A stretch of DNA of 64,000 nucleotides from Zygnema cylindricum (lineage: Eukaryota > Streptophyta > Zygnematophyceae > Zygnematales > Zygnemataceae): contig JBBHKE010000636.1 in NCBI GenBank assembly GCA_037447655.1, positions 124,001-188,000 on the forward strand. The letters run 5' to 3'. The notes under the pieces were generated by a model, which saw only the letters and a program-made list of their open reading frames with translations, made no database searches and was not told where the DNA came from. Numbering within the stretch: position 1 is the stretch's first letter; every line of letters begins with the position of its first letter. Below are positions 1-10,667 of this stretch, one piece after another. The translations under genes were made by a program, and so were the position numbers.

Positions 1-187
1 TTCAGTGTAGATTGAACATAATCAATAATGTCAATATAACATTGCTTGCACACAATAGCTGAAAAGGTGAGAGAGGCAAAATAGTAGTTGAGGGACATGT
101 GGCATTGAGGATTATTGGAATTCCACATCTAGTGTAAACAATGTTGGAAAATTTTACTACAAGGAGATAATAAAACATTTTACAGAC

Positions 188-3100
188 CTGCACACAAAAT
201 ATGGGGCGAACGTAAATTGTTGACGACGACATTAGCAATCGCTTGGAATTTTGAATCCGGTGCCCGTCCTGCCCTCCCATTCCAATTCAAAAAGAAAATC
301 AGAAAGTATTCGGAAAGTCCTAGGAGGTAAAAAGATGGTAGAGAAAATGCAAAGAGCTGACATTATTGTTCTCAATGCTAGCAATGGGTTTCGAGCCCAT
401 ATAACAAGCTTTCAGCAAGTTTATTGTTCAAAATATCACAAACATCAAACCTTAAGATGAGTTTATCCTCAAAATCTTTTCCGAGACATGAATACACTAC
501 AAAGCATCACACATCAATATTTTCACCGATTGCCTGACAACGTTTGTGTGTTATACCAGGGAATAAAAAAGGTTAGAAAAAATCATGTTAACAGCTAACA
601 ACAGTAATTCAATAGACATTATGAGAATATCTTTACGATTTAAGAGAGTAGCTTAAACCCACCTCCAAAATTCTCCATATTGAATGTTGCAATCGTGAAC
701 TCATCCGAATTTGGGGAGGTCGCAACCGTTTGGACATTTGCTCCACGAACAACTGTCGGTTGACCAGATGTGATGTGACTCCTGCAAACATCAAGTAACA
801 ACACATGCTGCGATTTCACATCACGTCACGCCACACTATTCCACATCACATTGTGTCAAATCACATTCTGCATCACAATACTTCACATCACATTGTACCA
901 CATCATATTGTGTCACATCACATTCTGTGCCATTACATTTTCTTCCATCACATTTTGTCGCTTGACATTCTGTTACATCACATTATGTCACATTATATTA
1001 TGTCACGTCACATTATGTCACATCAGATTCTGTCACATCACATCATGTCAAATCACTATGTCACATCACATTACGTCGTATCACATTCTGTCACACCAAT
1101 TTATGTCACATCAAATCACGCCCCATGACATTATGCCACATGATTTACTATCATTCTCTAACCACAGCATAAATTCCATCAAAATGGATATGCTATAGCA
1201 GAAACGCCATTAGGATTTAAATACAACATACAAAAAATGACATCGCCAGAAGCATCCATGAGTTGTTTACATGTAGTTGTTGAACTGATAATCCACAATA
1301 GCTGTCACGTCTCCAGCTTGGAGCAAATCTCCAACGATACAGTCTGGCATGGAAACATTGGCTGATCGGTTGAAGAAAAATTTATCCGTAAGATAAATAC
1401 GAGCCGGGTTGTATTGTGTTTCGTTGATAACAATTCCCCCTCGCTTACTTCTCAAACTTGAACTGCAACCAACCAAAAAAAATCAGATTCCCAACACAAT
1501 TAAGTGAACTTCATTGAACAATATACTAGCAAAGAGAGTAAACAATTTTTTTCTCTCTCTCTCTCTCAAGTCTATTTTTGTAATTACACAGATCTAGTAA
1601 AATATTTGCCAACAACCTATTATAAGCAGAGAAAATCAATAAATGAGGAATTTTTTTAACTTACACCTAAATTAGCGTGGCTTAAAAAGTTTCAAAACAA
1701 TATTATGTGAAGAAAAGACGACGATATTCAAACCAAAATATTTTTACAAAAAATGGACTTGGGTGAGACTATACTTCCGGCCATAATATAATGGAGGGAG
1801 GGAGGGAGGGAAGGAGGGAGAAAGGGAGGGAGGGAAGGAGGGAGGGAGGGAGTGGGAGAGAGACATACCCTGTGTTCCTACCGCCATCTGCGAGAACAAC
1901 CAGTTGCCCAAAACCGTCGGTAGCGCCCACACATAGTCTGCATAGAAACAGTCACAAAAAAGTTACAGTTAATGCTTATTTTTGAACGGAAAGTGGACAC
2001 AATCTGCAGTTCAATCACTATGACAATCAGTTTCCGTAAATCTCAATTTTGAAACTGAAAGAAGAGAAAAAATTGCAATACCAATCACAATATACGATTT
2101 AGTTGAAGGTCCCATTATGTTTTACAGGAGGATAACAAAAGTTATTTTTTTTAAAAGTAGGTAGGGTAAAAACCAAAATTTTACAGCAATATGATGTGCA
2201 AAAACATGTAGATGAAAGACTATTACAAGACTTCCTTTTACTAGATTATAATAGAAGTAGACATAGAATTCAAGTTAGAATTAGAATGTAGATTTAAAAT
2301 TTTATAAATGAGGATGTGATGTACCAAAAAAAAAAAAATGAAGTTTAGAATTCAACACCAAGATCTTCTTCTTTTGGAAAATCAAGGGCGTACCAGACCC
2401 TTTTCCCCACTTTCCCGCCTCTTTCCCACCCATTTCCCCCCCACTTCCCCTCCTTCCCTCATTCCTCCCTCCTCCCCTCTTATCCCACTCTTCCCCTTTT
2501 CCCCTCTTTCCTTTTTCTCCACCCTTCTTCCACCCTCTTTCCCTCCTCTTCCTTTACCCTCCTTCCATCGTCCGACCCTCTTACCTCCCACTCTTCCCCT
2601 TCTACCCACTTTTCCCCTTCCCCTCTTCCCTCTCTTCTCCCTCCTCTCCTCTTCACTTCTTCCCATCTTTCCTTCCTTCCCCACTATTTTCCACCTCTTC
2701 TCCTCCTTCGATCTTTCCTCCGTCCTAACCTCTTCCTCTTTTTCCCCTCTTTGCCCCTATTCCCTCCTCTCCATCACCACCCCTCCCTCCCTTCTTTCCT
2801 CCCTCTGCCCCGCCACTTCCTTCCCTTTCCTGCTATCTCACACTCTCTTCCCTCTCTTTTCCCCTCTTTCCCCCTTTTCACCCCCTCCTCCCCCATTATC
2901 CCTCTCTTTCCCTCTTTCCCCGTCTCCCCCCTCTCTCCAACTTTCCTCCCTCTTCCACGTCTTCCCCCCACCCCCCCTCTTCCCCTCTTCCCCTCTTCCC
3001 CTCCCTCTCCCCCCCCACTTCCCAAACATATAACATCCTCAAATCATAACCAGCTCTCTTCAAGCAACTTCCAAACACGTACGGATTTGATATTTTGACA

Positions 3101-3630
3101 ATCATTCCCTCCAGCGACTCCAAAAAATCGGCTCCTCGACCGATATCGAAAACCGAAAAGCCTCTATCATCAAAAATATATTGTGTGGGTATCAATCTCC
3201 CTCCCTCTCCCAACTGAATAGGAGAAGGGAGAGGATTATTTGACGACAAAACCGTGACTCTATGTGACGCAGTATTGCTAACAAGCTCCGTTAAAGACAA
3301 CCCGGCGGACGACGGAAAATATTCCGTTACCGTTCCGTTGACGATAACGGAATCGCCGATACTGGGTTTGCTTTGGGAGCTCCGGAAAACAAAAATTCCC
3401 TCCGAAGTTTCATTTTTATTATCGATTTCGCTATCAGGGGTTTGTACCCAAAAACCGGTACTCGAAACTCCGGTAACAATTCCTCCAATGTAAACTTTTT
3501 GGGTATTTAAAGGAGAACTGTGATTGGCTCCCTGGATTTGATTAATAGGCGTTATAACTTGAGAAAAAACGGGCAGAAAAGACGAAAGAAAAAATAGTGC
3601 GATAAGCAGTACGGTCGTTGGAGGAGCCAT
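188..3630 (-). CDS. ExeM/NucH-type secreted endonuclease, 5' part (gene continues left of window)
   Basis: Five exons can be joined: 3083-3630, 1869-1937, 1271-1462, 663-781 and 188-268; every junction has GT..AG borders and matching phase. The start at 3630 sits in a plant-like CACAATGGC context and opens a hydrophobic signal peptide of about 22 residues ending near PVFSQ. Next comes an OB-fold-like region (GFWVQTPD, IGDSVIVNGTV, ISNPLCVGATDGFGQLVVL), then the start of an endonuclease/exonuclease/phosphatase domain (TIATFNMENFGG, then NVVVNNLRSPHIL). This order is that of bacterial extracellular nucleases ExeM/NucH, which cut DNA outside the cell. The catalytic half is not in the window. Intron 1 is 1.1 kb and holds a 0.6-kb polypyrimidine tract (plus-strand sense). 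Family assignment is by recalled motifs. Function as a secreted DNase is inferred, and bacterial ancestry is likely but untested. Confidence 0.8.
815..1150. repeat. CACATCACATT-type minisatellite in nuclease intron 3
   Basis: A degenerate array of short units of the form CACATCACATTNTGT fills most of the intron between exons 663-781 and 1271-1462. The unit has no stop in two plus-strand frames, which creates histidine-rich open frames of about 110 codons that I take to be artefacts. Confidence 0.85.
1790..1856. repeat. GGGA microsatellite in nuclease intron 2
   Basis: A run of GGGA and GGAG units on the plus strand, placed directly 3' of nuclease exon 1869-1937 in the direction of transcription, so it starts within about 15 bases of the 5' splice site. 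Confidence 0.85.
2385..3030. repeat. Polypyrimidine (CT) tract in nuclease intron 1
   Basis: About 640 bases almost entirely C and T on the plus strand. It reads as a polypurine GA tract in the minus-strand transcript. Long open frames on both strands here follow from the composition and are not genes. It ends about 50 bases from the 5' splice site of exon 1 at 3083. Confidence 0.9.
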
Positions 3631-3699
3631 TGTGACAAATGTCACGGCTTGGTTAAGTGTACGGAATCATAAACTGTTGTGATGGCGGTTGTTTTAGAC

Positions 3700-3920
3700 C
3701 TGTAAGGAGAGGGAGAGGGAGGGGCAGAAGGGAAGGGAGAGGGAGAAGGAGAGGGAGAGGGAAAGAGAGGGCGGGAAGAAGGGAGAGGAAGAAGGGAGAG
3801 GAAGAAGGAGAAGCAGGAGGGAGAGAGAGGGCGGGAGGAAGGGAGAGGGGAAGAGCGCGAGGGAAAGGGAGAAGGAAAGGGAGAGAGAGGGAGAGGGCGA
3901 GGGAGAGAGAGAAAGTAAGA
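3700..3920. repeat. Polypurine (GA) tract upstream of the nuclease start codon
   Basis: About 220 bases nearly all G and A on the plus strand, so CT-rich in the direction of the nuclease gene. It lies 70-290 bases upstream of the ATG at 3630. CT-rich sequence in this position is common in plant promoters and 5' leaders. It is roughly complementary to the intron 1 tract when both are transcribed. Confidence 0.85.
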
Positions 3921-4280
3921 CTTTAAAATATGAAGTCACGTGACATCGAACAAGATCTTATATTTGTTAAAAAAACAAGTATTTTGGAAAGTGGACAGGA
4001 AATTAAATCTATAAATTGACATTAAAAATAGGTTTTATTTTTAATTTCTTCAATTTTAAAGTGGCTTCAAAACCATGTGAATCAATACTCGGAATTTGGA
4101 CTCAGTCTATTCAACAGAAATGAGAAAAAAAAAAAAAACAGAAATATAAAAAGTTTTCTCACCTCTTGAAAATTCGTTCTCCTAGAGAGAAGTACGGAGT
4201 AAAAACGTTCAAAAACGAAACCGGCGTGGGACTGGGAAATATTAAAAAAATAAATAATTTACTTTTTCCTCCAAAAATAT

Positions 4281-5350
4281 TTTCATTTCTTACATAAAAG
4301 CGCCATATAATAATACCATATAATTTTCAGAATCAATAATACCAGAAGTAGACCTCTGGAGTAACCAACAGTCTGTTTCCCGTAAAAAACGATTTTTTTT
4401 ACATATGTACGAAAGAGCGAGGACTGAAAAGTTTCCTGGAAGCTTCGTTTTAGGATGGCGGTTGTAAAGATGCTACGTGGAGGCTATGTGGACGAATCAG
4501 AGAGCTGCGCTGAGCTTTAGAAACTGTGTAAACGAAAAAGACAAAGGTTCTACATCCTATGTCACAGATGGAAGATTCTATTGGTACGGAAAAATACGTC
4601 GAGCGGTATTTTTACGACACGTTTCAGAAAGAAATAAATCTGGACCGATCGATTATGCACAGTAATAGTGTAATGTATCAAAATTTCGTACTGTCTGAAT
4701 AAAAAAAAAAAACTTTTTGTATTATTTATCGTATAATTTTGATGGATACTAGGAATATGAGCGTGCAAGATTTTGATTGGTCAGATCGACTTCCGCAAAA
4801 CGCGCGTTCGTGAGAAGTGGCGGAAAAAAAAACAAGTACTAAATTTCGTACATTATAACATGCCCAACAAAAGTACAAATTCTCGTACGTTTTGTTTTAA
4901 GAACAGACTTGATAGACACGTATTATTTAAGTTGATGCGAATATCAAATGGGACACGTAAGCTTCGTCGTTTGGCTGAAATTTTTGCAAAATGTCCAGGG
5001 CATCTCCGTGGTGCGTATCTTAGATCCTGGTCGGTTGTGCAGTGTCAGAAAAGACAAAAAATCTATTACCCGAATCTTACATATATTCCAAGTTTATCTT
5101 ATGTACTTTCGGAGGAGCATCTAGAGCAGGTGACATTCGCCTACTATACGACAAAAATGTAATATCCACAATTGAAACCGTACGGCATGGTTAGGGCTCG
5201 GCATTTTTGTCATTTTTTGAGCTGGGGCCTGTTGGGCCAAAATTTCTGGGTCAGAAAATACTCTTTTTTAAAAAAAGTTATGACCCGCACTAAAAATTGC
5301 GCGGAAAATTATTGATTCGCCCCGAATTTGAAAATCGATACCAAAATAAA
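4281..5350. repeat. Dispersed 1.1-kb repeat, copy 1
   Basis: It aligns collinearly, in the same orientation, with 13246-14390. Shared landmarks are the start TTTCATTTCTTA, the phrase GACCTCTGGAGTAAC, the segment GACGAATCAGAGAGCTGCGC, and the end near ATCGATACCA. The open frames at 4477-4665 and 4773-5162 are not conserved in the second copy, so I read the element as non-coding, probably a non-autonomous transposon. I could not define terminal repeats or a target duplication. Confidence 0.8.
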
Positions 5351-5460
5351 TTTGACGCGTAAAGCAAACGTACAAAATAATTTTGACGTTTTCTGTCATT
5401 CCCGTCCATTTTTTTTTGCTTTGCCCTTTTTCTAAAAGGGAAAAGCATTCTAGTCGCATT

Positions 5461-5622
5461 CGTCTATTGTGACAACGAAAATTTATCGTCGATTTTTTTT
5501 GTTAGATCTTGAGCCGTTGACTGTTTTGAGTTTTGATTGGCGTCTCTAGTGACAACGATAATTGATCGTCGATTGTTTTTGTGTAAGATCGTGAGCCGTT
5601 GAGTGATTTGAGTTTTAATTGG
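5461..5622. repeat. 80-bp tandem duplication
   Basis: Two head-to-tail copies of a unit of about 80 bases beginning CGTCT(A/C)T, each containing GTGACAACGA, ATCGTCGAT, a T run, GAGCCGTTGA and GAGTTTTGATTGG. The copies differ at several bases. Confidence 0.85.
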
Positions 5623-5752
5623 CTTTGTCATGTTCCAATTTGGATGAATTGAAAATAGACACGTGGTACAATCCTATTTGTTGTATTTCGCATGGTTGTA
5701 ATGGTATGATTAACGGCCAGATAAATTCGACGTCACCGCAAAATGTCGTGTT

Positions 5753-5915
5753 ATCAATACCGGTAGAGTAACGATCACGAATGAGATAAAAACCCTAAAC
5801 ATATTTATACTTGCGACGTGCCGCGCGGCGCGAGGCGTCGTAAATCGAAATTGGAGTGAAAGGAGTGAAAGGCGACGTGGACCCTTTCACACGCGACCTT
5901 CACTTCTAAGGGCGT
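5753..5915. repeat. Dispersed repeat with GC-rich core, copy 1 (partner at 8185-8320)
   Basis: It shares ACGAATGAGA, AACCCTAAACATATTTATA, an inverted GC-rich core around CCGCGCGGC, GGCGTCGTAAA, GGAGTGAAAGGAGTG and CACACGCGACCTTCAC with 8185-8320 in the same orientation. It is probably a terminal or subterminal piece of a transposon family. The GC-rich core contrasts sharply with its AT-rich surroundings. Confidence 0.75.
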
Positions 5916-6482
5916 GTTCCCATGTGTTCAAGTAAGGGTTTTTTTCCGTCGTTTTCATAGAAAATGGGACTTTCAACGATAAAATATTACGCCGTACGAA
6001 AAATGGGCAAAAACACAAGTACATTTTGCGTCCTCTTGGAACTTGGAAGGTACGGCAATTTGGCGTTATTATCATCGCGAGCCACTTCCAGCTCATTTTC
6101 ACACTTGCACTGGAATAAAATCGCGATCTGATTTTAACCAAAATAACACCCCATAGACGAATAGAAAGCAGTTATTGCACGCGTGAAACGTCTTCGAAAT
6201 TTTTTGAACGAGGGAGAGTACACGCTATTTTTTTACATGCTCGTCACGCGCGTGTACGTACAAAAATGACAAGCATGTACGGAAAAAAATTCGTTGGGTC
6301 TCGGACCTCCACTTTCATTCATGGGTCCTTTGCAAAAATTTACAACGTCCTCGTCTCTCCCCATCTTTTTCATTCGACCGCTTCTCTTTTTCTCGTCTCT
6401 AAATGGAATGCATCAATAATAATATTAAATGGAAGATATATTTTTTTCCATTTTTTTTTGAATATTTTTGGTCTCGTTTTGA

Positions 6483-6614
6483 TGGCGTATCGAATGATAA
6501 ATGGTAAGAAAAAGAAATCGGGAAGCCATGGCGGAAAGTTTACGTGTTGATGACGTCACAAGGTAGCATGACTTCGCGATGTCACAAAACCCTAAACATC
6601 TACAATGTCACAAA
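6483..6614 (+). pseudogene. C-terminal tail of a transposon ORF, copy 1
   Basis: The plus-strand frame ending with a stop at 6548-6550 encodes a tail of the form KKKKSG-HGGKF. The same pattern (TKSG-HGRKF, then a stop two codons later) is encoded on the minus strand at 30801-30870. Both are followed by a palindromic TGACGTCAC and by ACAAAACCCTAAACATCT. Conservation of the reading frame and stop position suggests both descend from a protein-coding element. The protein family is not recognised. Confidence 0.45.
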
Positions 6615-6624
6615 NNNNNNNNNN
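6615..6624. other. Assembly gap (10 N)
   Basis: Ten N bases. The sequence to the left belongs to one repeat and that to the right is the interior of a hAT element. The left end of that element and the left arm of its host MITE are both missing, so the real gap is longer than ten bases. Confidence 0.95.
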
Positions 6625-6745
6625 TATCGGCTACTTATCGGCGATAAGACCGATGTCGATATATCGTACCAATATATCGATTATCGGATACCCGAAAAAA
6701 GGCCCATATCGGTTATCGGCAAATCCTTACCGATACACAACACTA
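6625..6745 (-). mobile_element. hAT-type non-autonomous element, right end only
   Basis: It is rich in TATCGG/CCGATA repeats and ends TTACCGATACACAACACTA, identical to the terminal repeat of the complete element at 11381-12202 and matching its left part in reverse complement. The following GTTATTAG (6746-6753) is the expected 8-bp target duplication; its partner lies in the gap. Confidence 0.85.
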
Positions 6746-6933
6746 GTTATTAGCCTTATGTACGCTATATCGACACCCCGAAATTTTGACATTGATACCT
6801 TAAATATAATAAATTACACTATTTCAGGACGTGGACCATAATCTGCCACGTCTCTTGGCACTAAATTACAATGAATGACGCTAATCTTTTCTCTACACTA
6901 CTACTTTCTATACGCTAATAACAATTGAAGGTG
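6746..6933 (-). mobile_element. TA-MITE (disrupted by the hAT insertion)
   Basis: It is the reverse complement of the MITE at 58188-58393: shared landmarks are CTTATGTACGCTATATCG, AAATTTTGACATTGATACC, GGACGTGGACCATAATCTGCCACGTC and the terminal CTAATAACAATTGAAGGTGTA. The hAT element interrupts it after GTTATTAG, eight bases inside the usual terminal sequence. Confidence 0.8.
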
Positions 6934-6940
6934 TACAGTA

Positions 6941-7490
6941 CACCGTCAATCGCTATTAGAGTAAATAACGCCAATTCGGTGCCCCTTTTTCAAAAAAAAA
7001 TCCCAAAATACAATCCAAAATTCTATATTTTCTATTATTATAATTAGGGTTTTTTTTTCAATTAGCGTTAATAATGGAAGTACACTGCGATGGAAATAGT
7101 GTGGCGTACGGACAGGATATTTCCGTACGAAATGGTATTTTTTGAATTACAAAGGCAGAAAAAGACACCTAACATTATTGCGCACACATGTGAATGTGTA
7201 GTGGAAGAAAGAGATGCAAACTCGTCGACAAAAACCACGTTCTCATATGTTCGTCCGTCGACCGTGTGAACAGCGCGACAGCGTACGAATTGTCAGATTT
7301 TGTACGAATACACATATTACTGTAAACATTGAAAAGGCGGGTATTTATTATTCAGGACAACCCAAATTACAGTTAGGGGTTAGTTAGTATATATATTTTT
7401 TTTCAAACAAAATAAATTCTCGATTATTGTTAAAAAACACTATTTTTTTTTACGCAATTTATTCCGTTACTCTTATAGCGATTGACGGTG
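6941..7490. mobile_element. TA-MITE, 550 bp
   Basis: Inverted ends CACCGTCAATCGCTATTAGAG and CTCTTATAGCGATTGACGGTG, each bordered by TA. The structure (TA target, no transposase) is that of Stowaway/Tc1-mariner MITEs, an inference from the borders. Confidence 0.75.
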
Positions 7491-7492
7491 TA

Positions 7493-8411
7493 CTGTACTG
7501 CACCCAAAACCCTAAACCCTATTTCTCGTACCCAATCCCAAGAGGTGTCGAATGTCGGTGCGAGGTGATGCGGGGTGCCGAGGGTCCCACACTTGTATGG
7601 GCGCTTGTTCGATACCCATACTGTACAGTACACGTTCTATCACGTACCTCTGGCAAGGTGGATGCAAATCCTCCAAAAGCCACGGGAGGATATCCTCTAA
7701 CGATCCCTTTGACTTTTGTGGAACGTTTTGGGTTTTAAAACATTGCACCAGAGTCCGTACAATGATACATTACGCACGAACAATTTTAACATTTAATTAC
7801 GCCTTTAAAAATCTTAATTTTCGTCCCTTCGTACGGACTCTACATTATATTTCATTGTTTTGCGCTTTAATAATCTTTGACGATTTCTAACGTGTGAACA
7901 TAAACTTACGTGGTACCAACCAAAATAGCGCACGTAGACGAGAAGCTGTTTATAAGCGCAACCTAAATGTAAAATTCGTCAAAATATTACTCACAGTAAA
8001 CGTACTAAACTTATTACAGTACAGGTAAGGTTCGTTAGTTTTCTCGCCCGTGGTGTGCAGGGTGTGCATGTCTCCTACACGAGGGGAAATGCGCTGAGAC
8101 CTGCACACTTGCAAAATACCGCCCGGGTACCGCGGATTTTTAGGGTCATAGGGTTATTGGTTCAGGTTTTTTTTTATAAAAAAAAAACACGAATGAGAAA
8201 ATAACCCTAAACATATTTATATTGCGACGCACCGCGCGGCAGGAGGCGTCGTAAAGAAAATTGGAGTGAAAGGAGTGTAGGGCGACGTGGACCCCCTCAC
8301 ACGCGACCTTCACACCTAAAAACGCTCGATTCAGTATCGTACTTTTAATTTTGGCTCGTGCGATCCCGTCACATCACGCCACGTTGTCGTGTTCTCAATA
8401 TCTATACACTA
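7493..8411. other. Repeat-derived intergenic DNA
   Basis: No gene seen. It includes a telomere-like CCCTAAACCCTA at about 7505 and, at 8185-8320, the second copy of the GC-cored repeat described at 5753-5915. The 103-codon open frame at 7427-7738 straddles a MITE border and matches no protein I know. Confidence 0.5.
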
Positions 8412-8808
8412 CACCGCGAATCGTAATTAGAGTAAATTACTATAATTCGGTCGCTCGAAATTTCGACTCTATCACATGAAATAGAGTAAATGATTCTAAT
8501 TTTTTCATTATTCTATCTAAGGTAAAGTTTAATAAGCATTTTTAATTCTAATATAGGTTCGTTTTAAATAGTGTGGAGTACAAACGACCTCCGACCGTGC
8601 AAAATTGTACTTTATTAAGTAAAAAAGTACAAATAATGAGGAATACCTCATTTATAGTAGAGGATATTAGCGTGCCAAATTAGAGTACTTCAATAAATTA
8701 GAGTAAACTTTATAGTTACAACAGCTCTATCACACAAATTAGCGTTTATTACTCTAATTTTTTTTTTTAGTTTGTACTCTTTAATTACTCTAATTACGAT
8801 TCACGGGG
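8412..8808. mobile_element. TA-MITE, 397 bp
   Basis: Inverted ends CACCGCGAATCGTAATTAGAG and CTCTAATTACGATTCACGGGG between TA dinucleotides. The interior contains many repeats of TTAGAGTA and TACTCTAA. Confidence 0.8.
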
Positions 8809-8810
8809 TA

Positions 8811-8945
8811 CACCGCGAACCGTAATTAGAGTAAAGAAAAAATTAGAGTAAAAAAACAAAAAAAACAATTAGAGTTATGAACGCTAATTTGTGTGATATA
8901 ACTTTTTCACAGAGGAAGTTTACTCTAATTTATTTAAGTACTCTA
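8811..8945. mobile_element. Inverted partial copy of the adjacent TA-MITE
   Basis: It starts CACCGCGAACCGTAATTAGAG immediately after the shared TA and follows the reverse complement of 8660-8808 (GAACGCTAATTTGTGTGATA, TTTACTCTAATTTATT, AAGTACTCTA). It then stops without its own second terminus. The pair forms a large imperfect palindrome centred near 8809. Confidence 0.7.
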
Positions 8946-9806
8946 TACTGGGTTATGTCGGCAACAATTATCCACGCTGTAATTATGAACACTAAATTAC
9001 GTAGACGTACAAAATCTGTCAGTCCGTATAGTTTGACGTCATTATCACGCTAGTGTTCTTTATCGCGCTAAATGTCAGTTGACATGTAAGAAAAGGTAAG
9101 AAAATGTGACAGCTTCAACGACACTACACTACAGTACAACGACGACGACAAAGTGATTGCGACATTTGACCCGCGGCCGACGGCGTCAAGGTGGCCACGA
9201 TAGGTAGCAGATGTTGTCGATGCAAGTTAACCGAAGAAATGAAACAACAGACTAAATCGTATCACGCGACAAAAGTTTTAACGCTAATACTCGAATGTTA
9301 CATATTTATTAATTATTTGCTATCAAAATCCAGGGCGAAAAGGTTCATGTATGCAGAGGAAGATGACGAAGCCAAGTGGATGGTTTAATCGCGTTTCGTT
9401 CATGTAGGGGGTTTGATTAAGTGTAAAAGTTTCACATTAATTTGAGTGTTCGATCTCAATCTAATGAACGATATGAATGAATGGAGTGAATATAAAATGT
9501 AGTATTAAATACTTTAATGTTAAATCTAGAATACACATTAAACCATTAGCATTATTGAACCATTATTTGTGTAAACAAAATACTAATGGTTTTTGTTTAT
9601 TTTATATTAAGGTGTTGCATATATACTTTGTATATTTTTTTTATCAATACAAAATATTACAAAAGAAGAAAACAAAAAGAAGACAAACAAAATAAATAAC
9701 CACAATACAACCTTGATCACATAACAAAAACGAAAGAAACAAATGTAAACATAACAAAGAAAATAATAAGAAAAAAATGAAAAACATCAGACTTAACTAG
9801 AATTAC
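8946..9806. other. AT-rich intergenic DNA, nothing recognised
   Basis: No homology, conserved frame or structured repeat was recognised. Open frames at 9191-9388 and 9477-9695 have the composition expected by chance in AT-rich DNA. Confidence 0.5.
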
Positions 9807-10336
9807 ACCAACTTAGTCCAAAGACTTAGAAGGTTAGAACAACATCATTATCAGCTCGATAACTAAATAACACTACAAACACGTATTTTCTTTTATATTT
9901 TTTGATAGTTAGAATATGTTGATTACTTTAAGTATATTTATTTTGTTTTCGATCAAGCAACTTAGTTGAAGACCAAGATGGTTGCATAAACATCATTATC
10001 AACTCAAAGACTGACTAACATTACAAGCGGTTAATATTTATTAGTTTTCATTGTTTATTATAGTAGATTGATTACTTTGAGTACTTTGTTTTTTTTTTTT
10101 TTTTTTTTTAGATTAACCAACTTAGTCCTAAGACTTAGAAGGTTGCGTAAACATCACTATCTGCTCGGAGGCTGACCAACATTACAAACACTTGTTTTCA
10201 TTCATAATATTTGTTGGTTAGATTACATTGTTACTTTCATTTTTTTTTTTTTTTCGATCAACCAACTTAGTCTTACGACCAAGAAAGTTCTTGAACATCA
10301 TTATCAGCTCAAAGGCTGAACAACATTACAAACATT

Positions 10337-10338
<2 letters not shown>
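9807..10338. repeat. About 150-bp satellite-like tandem repeat, 3.5 units
   Basis: Units begin at about 9807, 9958, 10116 and 10262, each with CCAACTTAGT, a GAC..AGAAGG segment, AACATCATTATCAGCTC, GGCTGA, and AACATTACAAAC followed by a T run. A further partial unit follows the TA array near 10480. Confidence 0.8.

Positions 10339-10399
<61 letters not shown>
10339..10399. repeat. (TA)n microsatellite
   Basis: An uninterrupted TA run of about 60 bases, followed by a T run and, at 10566-10587, a short ATC run. Confidence 0.95.
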
Positions 10400-10407
<8 letters not shown>

Positions 10408-10667
10408 TTTAAATACAACACAACTACTTTGACTACTTTGTTTCGGTGATACTTGATTACTTTGTTTTTTTTTAATGTGACCAACATTACAAACATTGGT
10501 TTTTTTTTTTTGTTTGAAATACAATACCAATACTTTGAATACTTTGTTTTGGTGATACTTTGATTACATCATCATCATCATCATCATCAGCCTGTCTTTC
10601 ACTAAGAGCAGACAATGCTCTAAAAAAATTAGCATTCTAAATATGAAAAACAATATCAACAAATTAT

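Noticed and set aside
805-1198. Histidine-rich open frames
   Set aside because: Generated by the CACATCACATT minisatellite inside a supported intron.
2338-3098. Open frames of up to 231 codons in the CT tract on both strands
   Set aside because: They follow from two-letter composition; the region is intron 1 of the nuclease gene and shows no domain.
3657-3939. Arg/Glu/Gly-rich and Ser/Leu/Pro-rich frames upstream of the nuclease
   Set aside because: Products of a GA microsatellite tract, with the same strand-symmetric pattern as other simple repeats.
4773-5162. 129-codon basic open frame
   Set aside because: The homologous copy at 13719-14170 does not preserve the frame, so coding is unlikely.
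7500-7520. Telomere-like CCCTAAACCCTA and other AAACCCTAAACAT motifs (5790, 6588, 8203, 30760)
   Set aside because: Only one or two units each, embedded in dispersed transposon repeats; not an interstitial telomere array.
9807-10338. CRISPR-like regular repeats
   Set aside because: Units are about 150 bases with no spacers, in a eukaryotic genome; ordinary tandem repeat.
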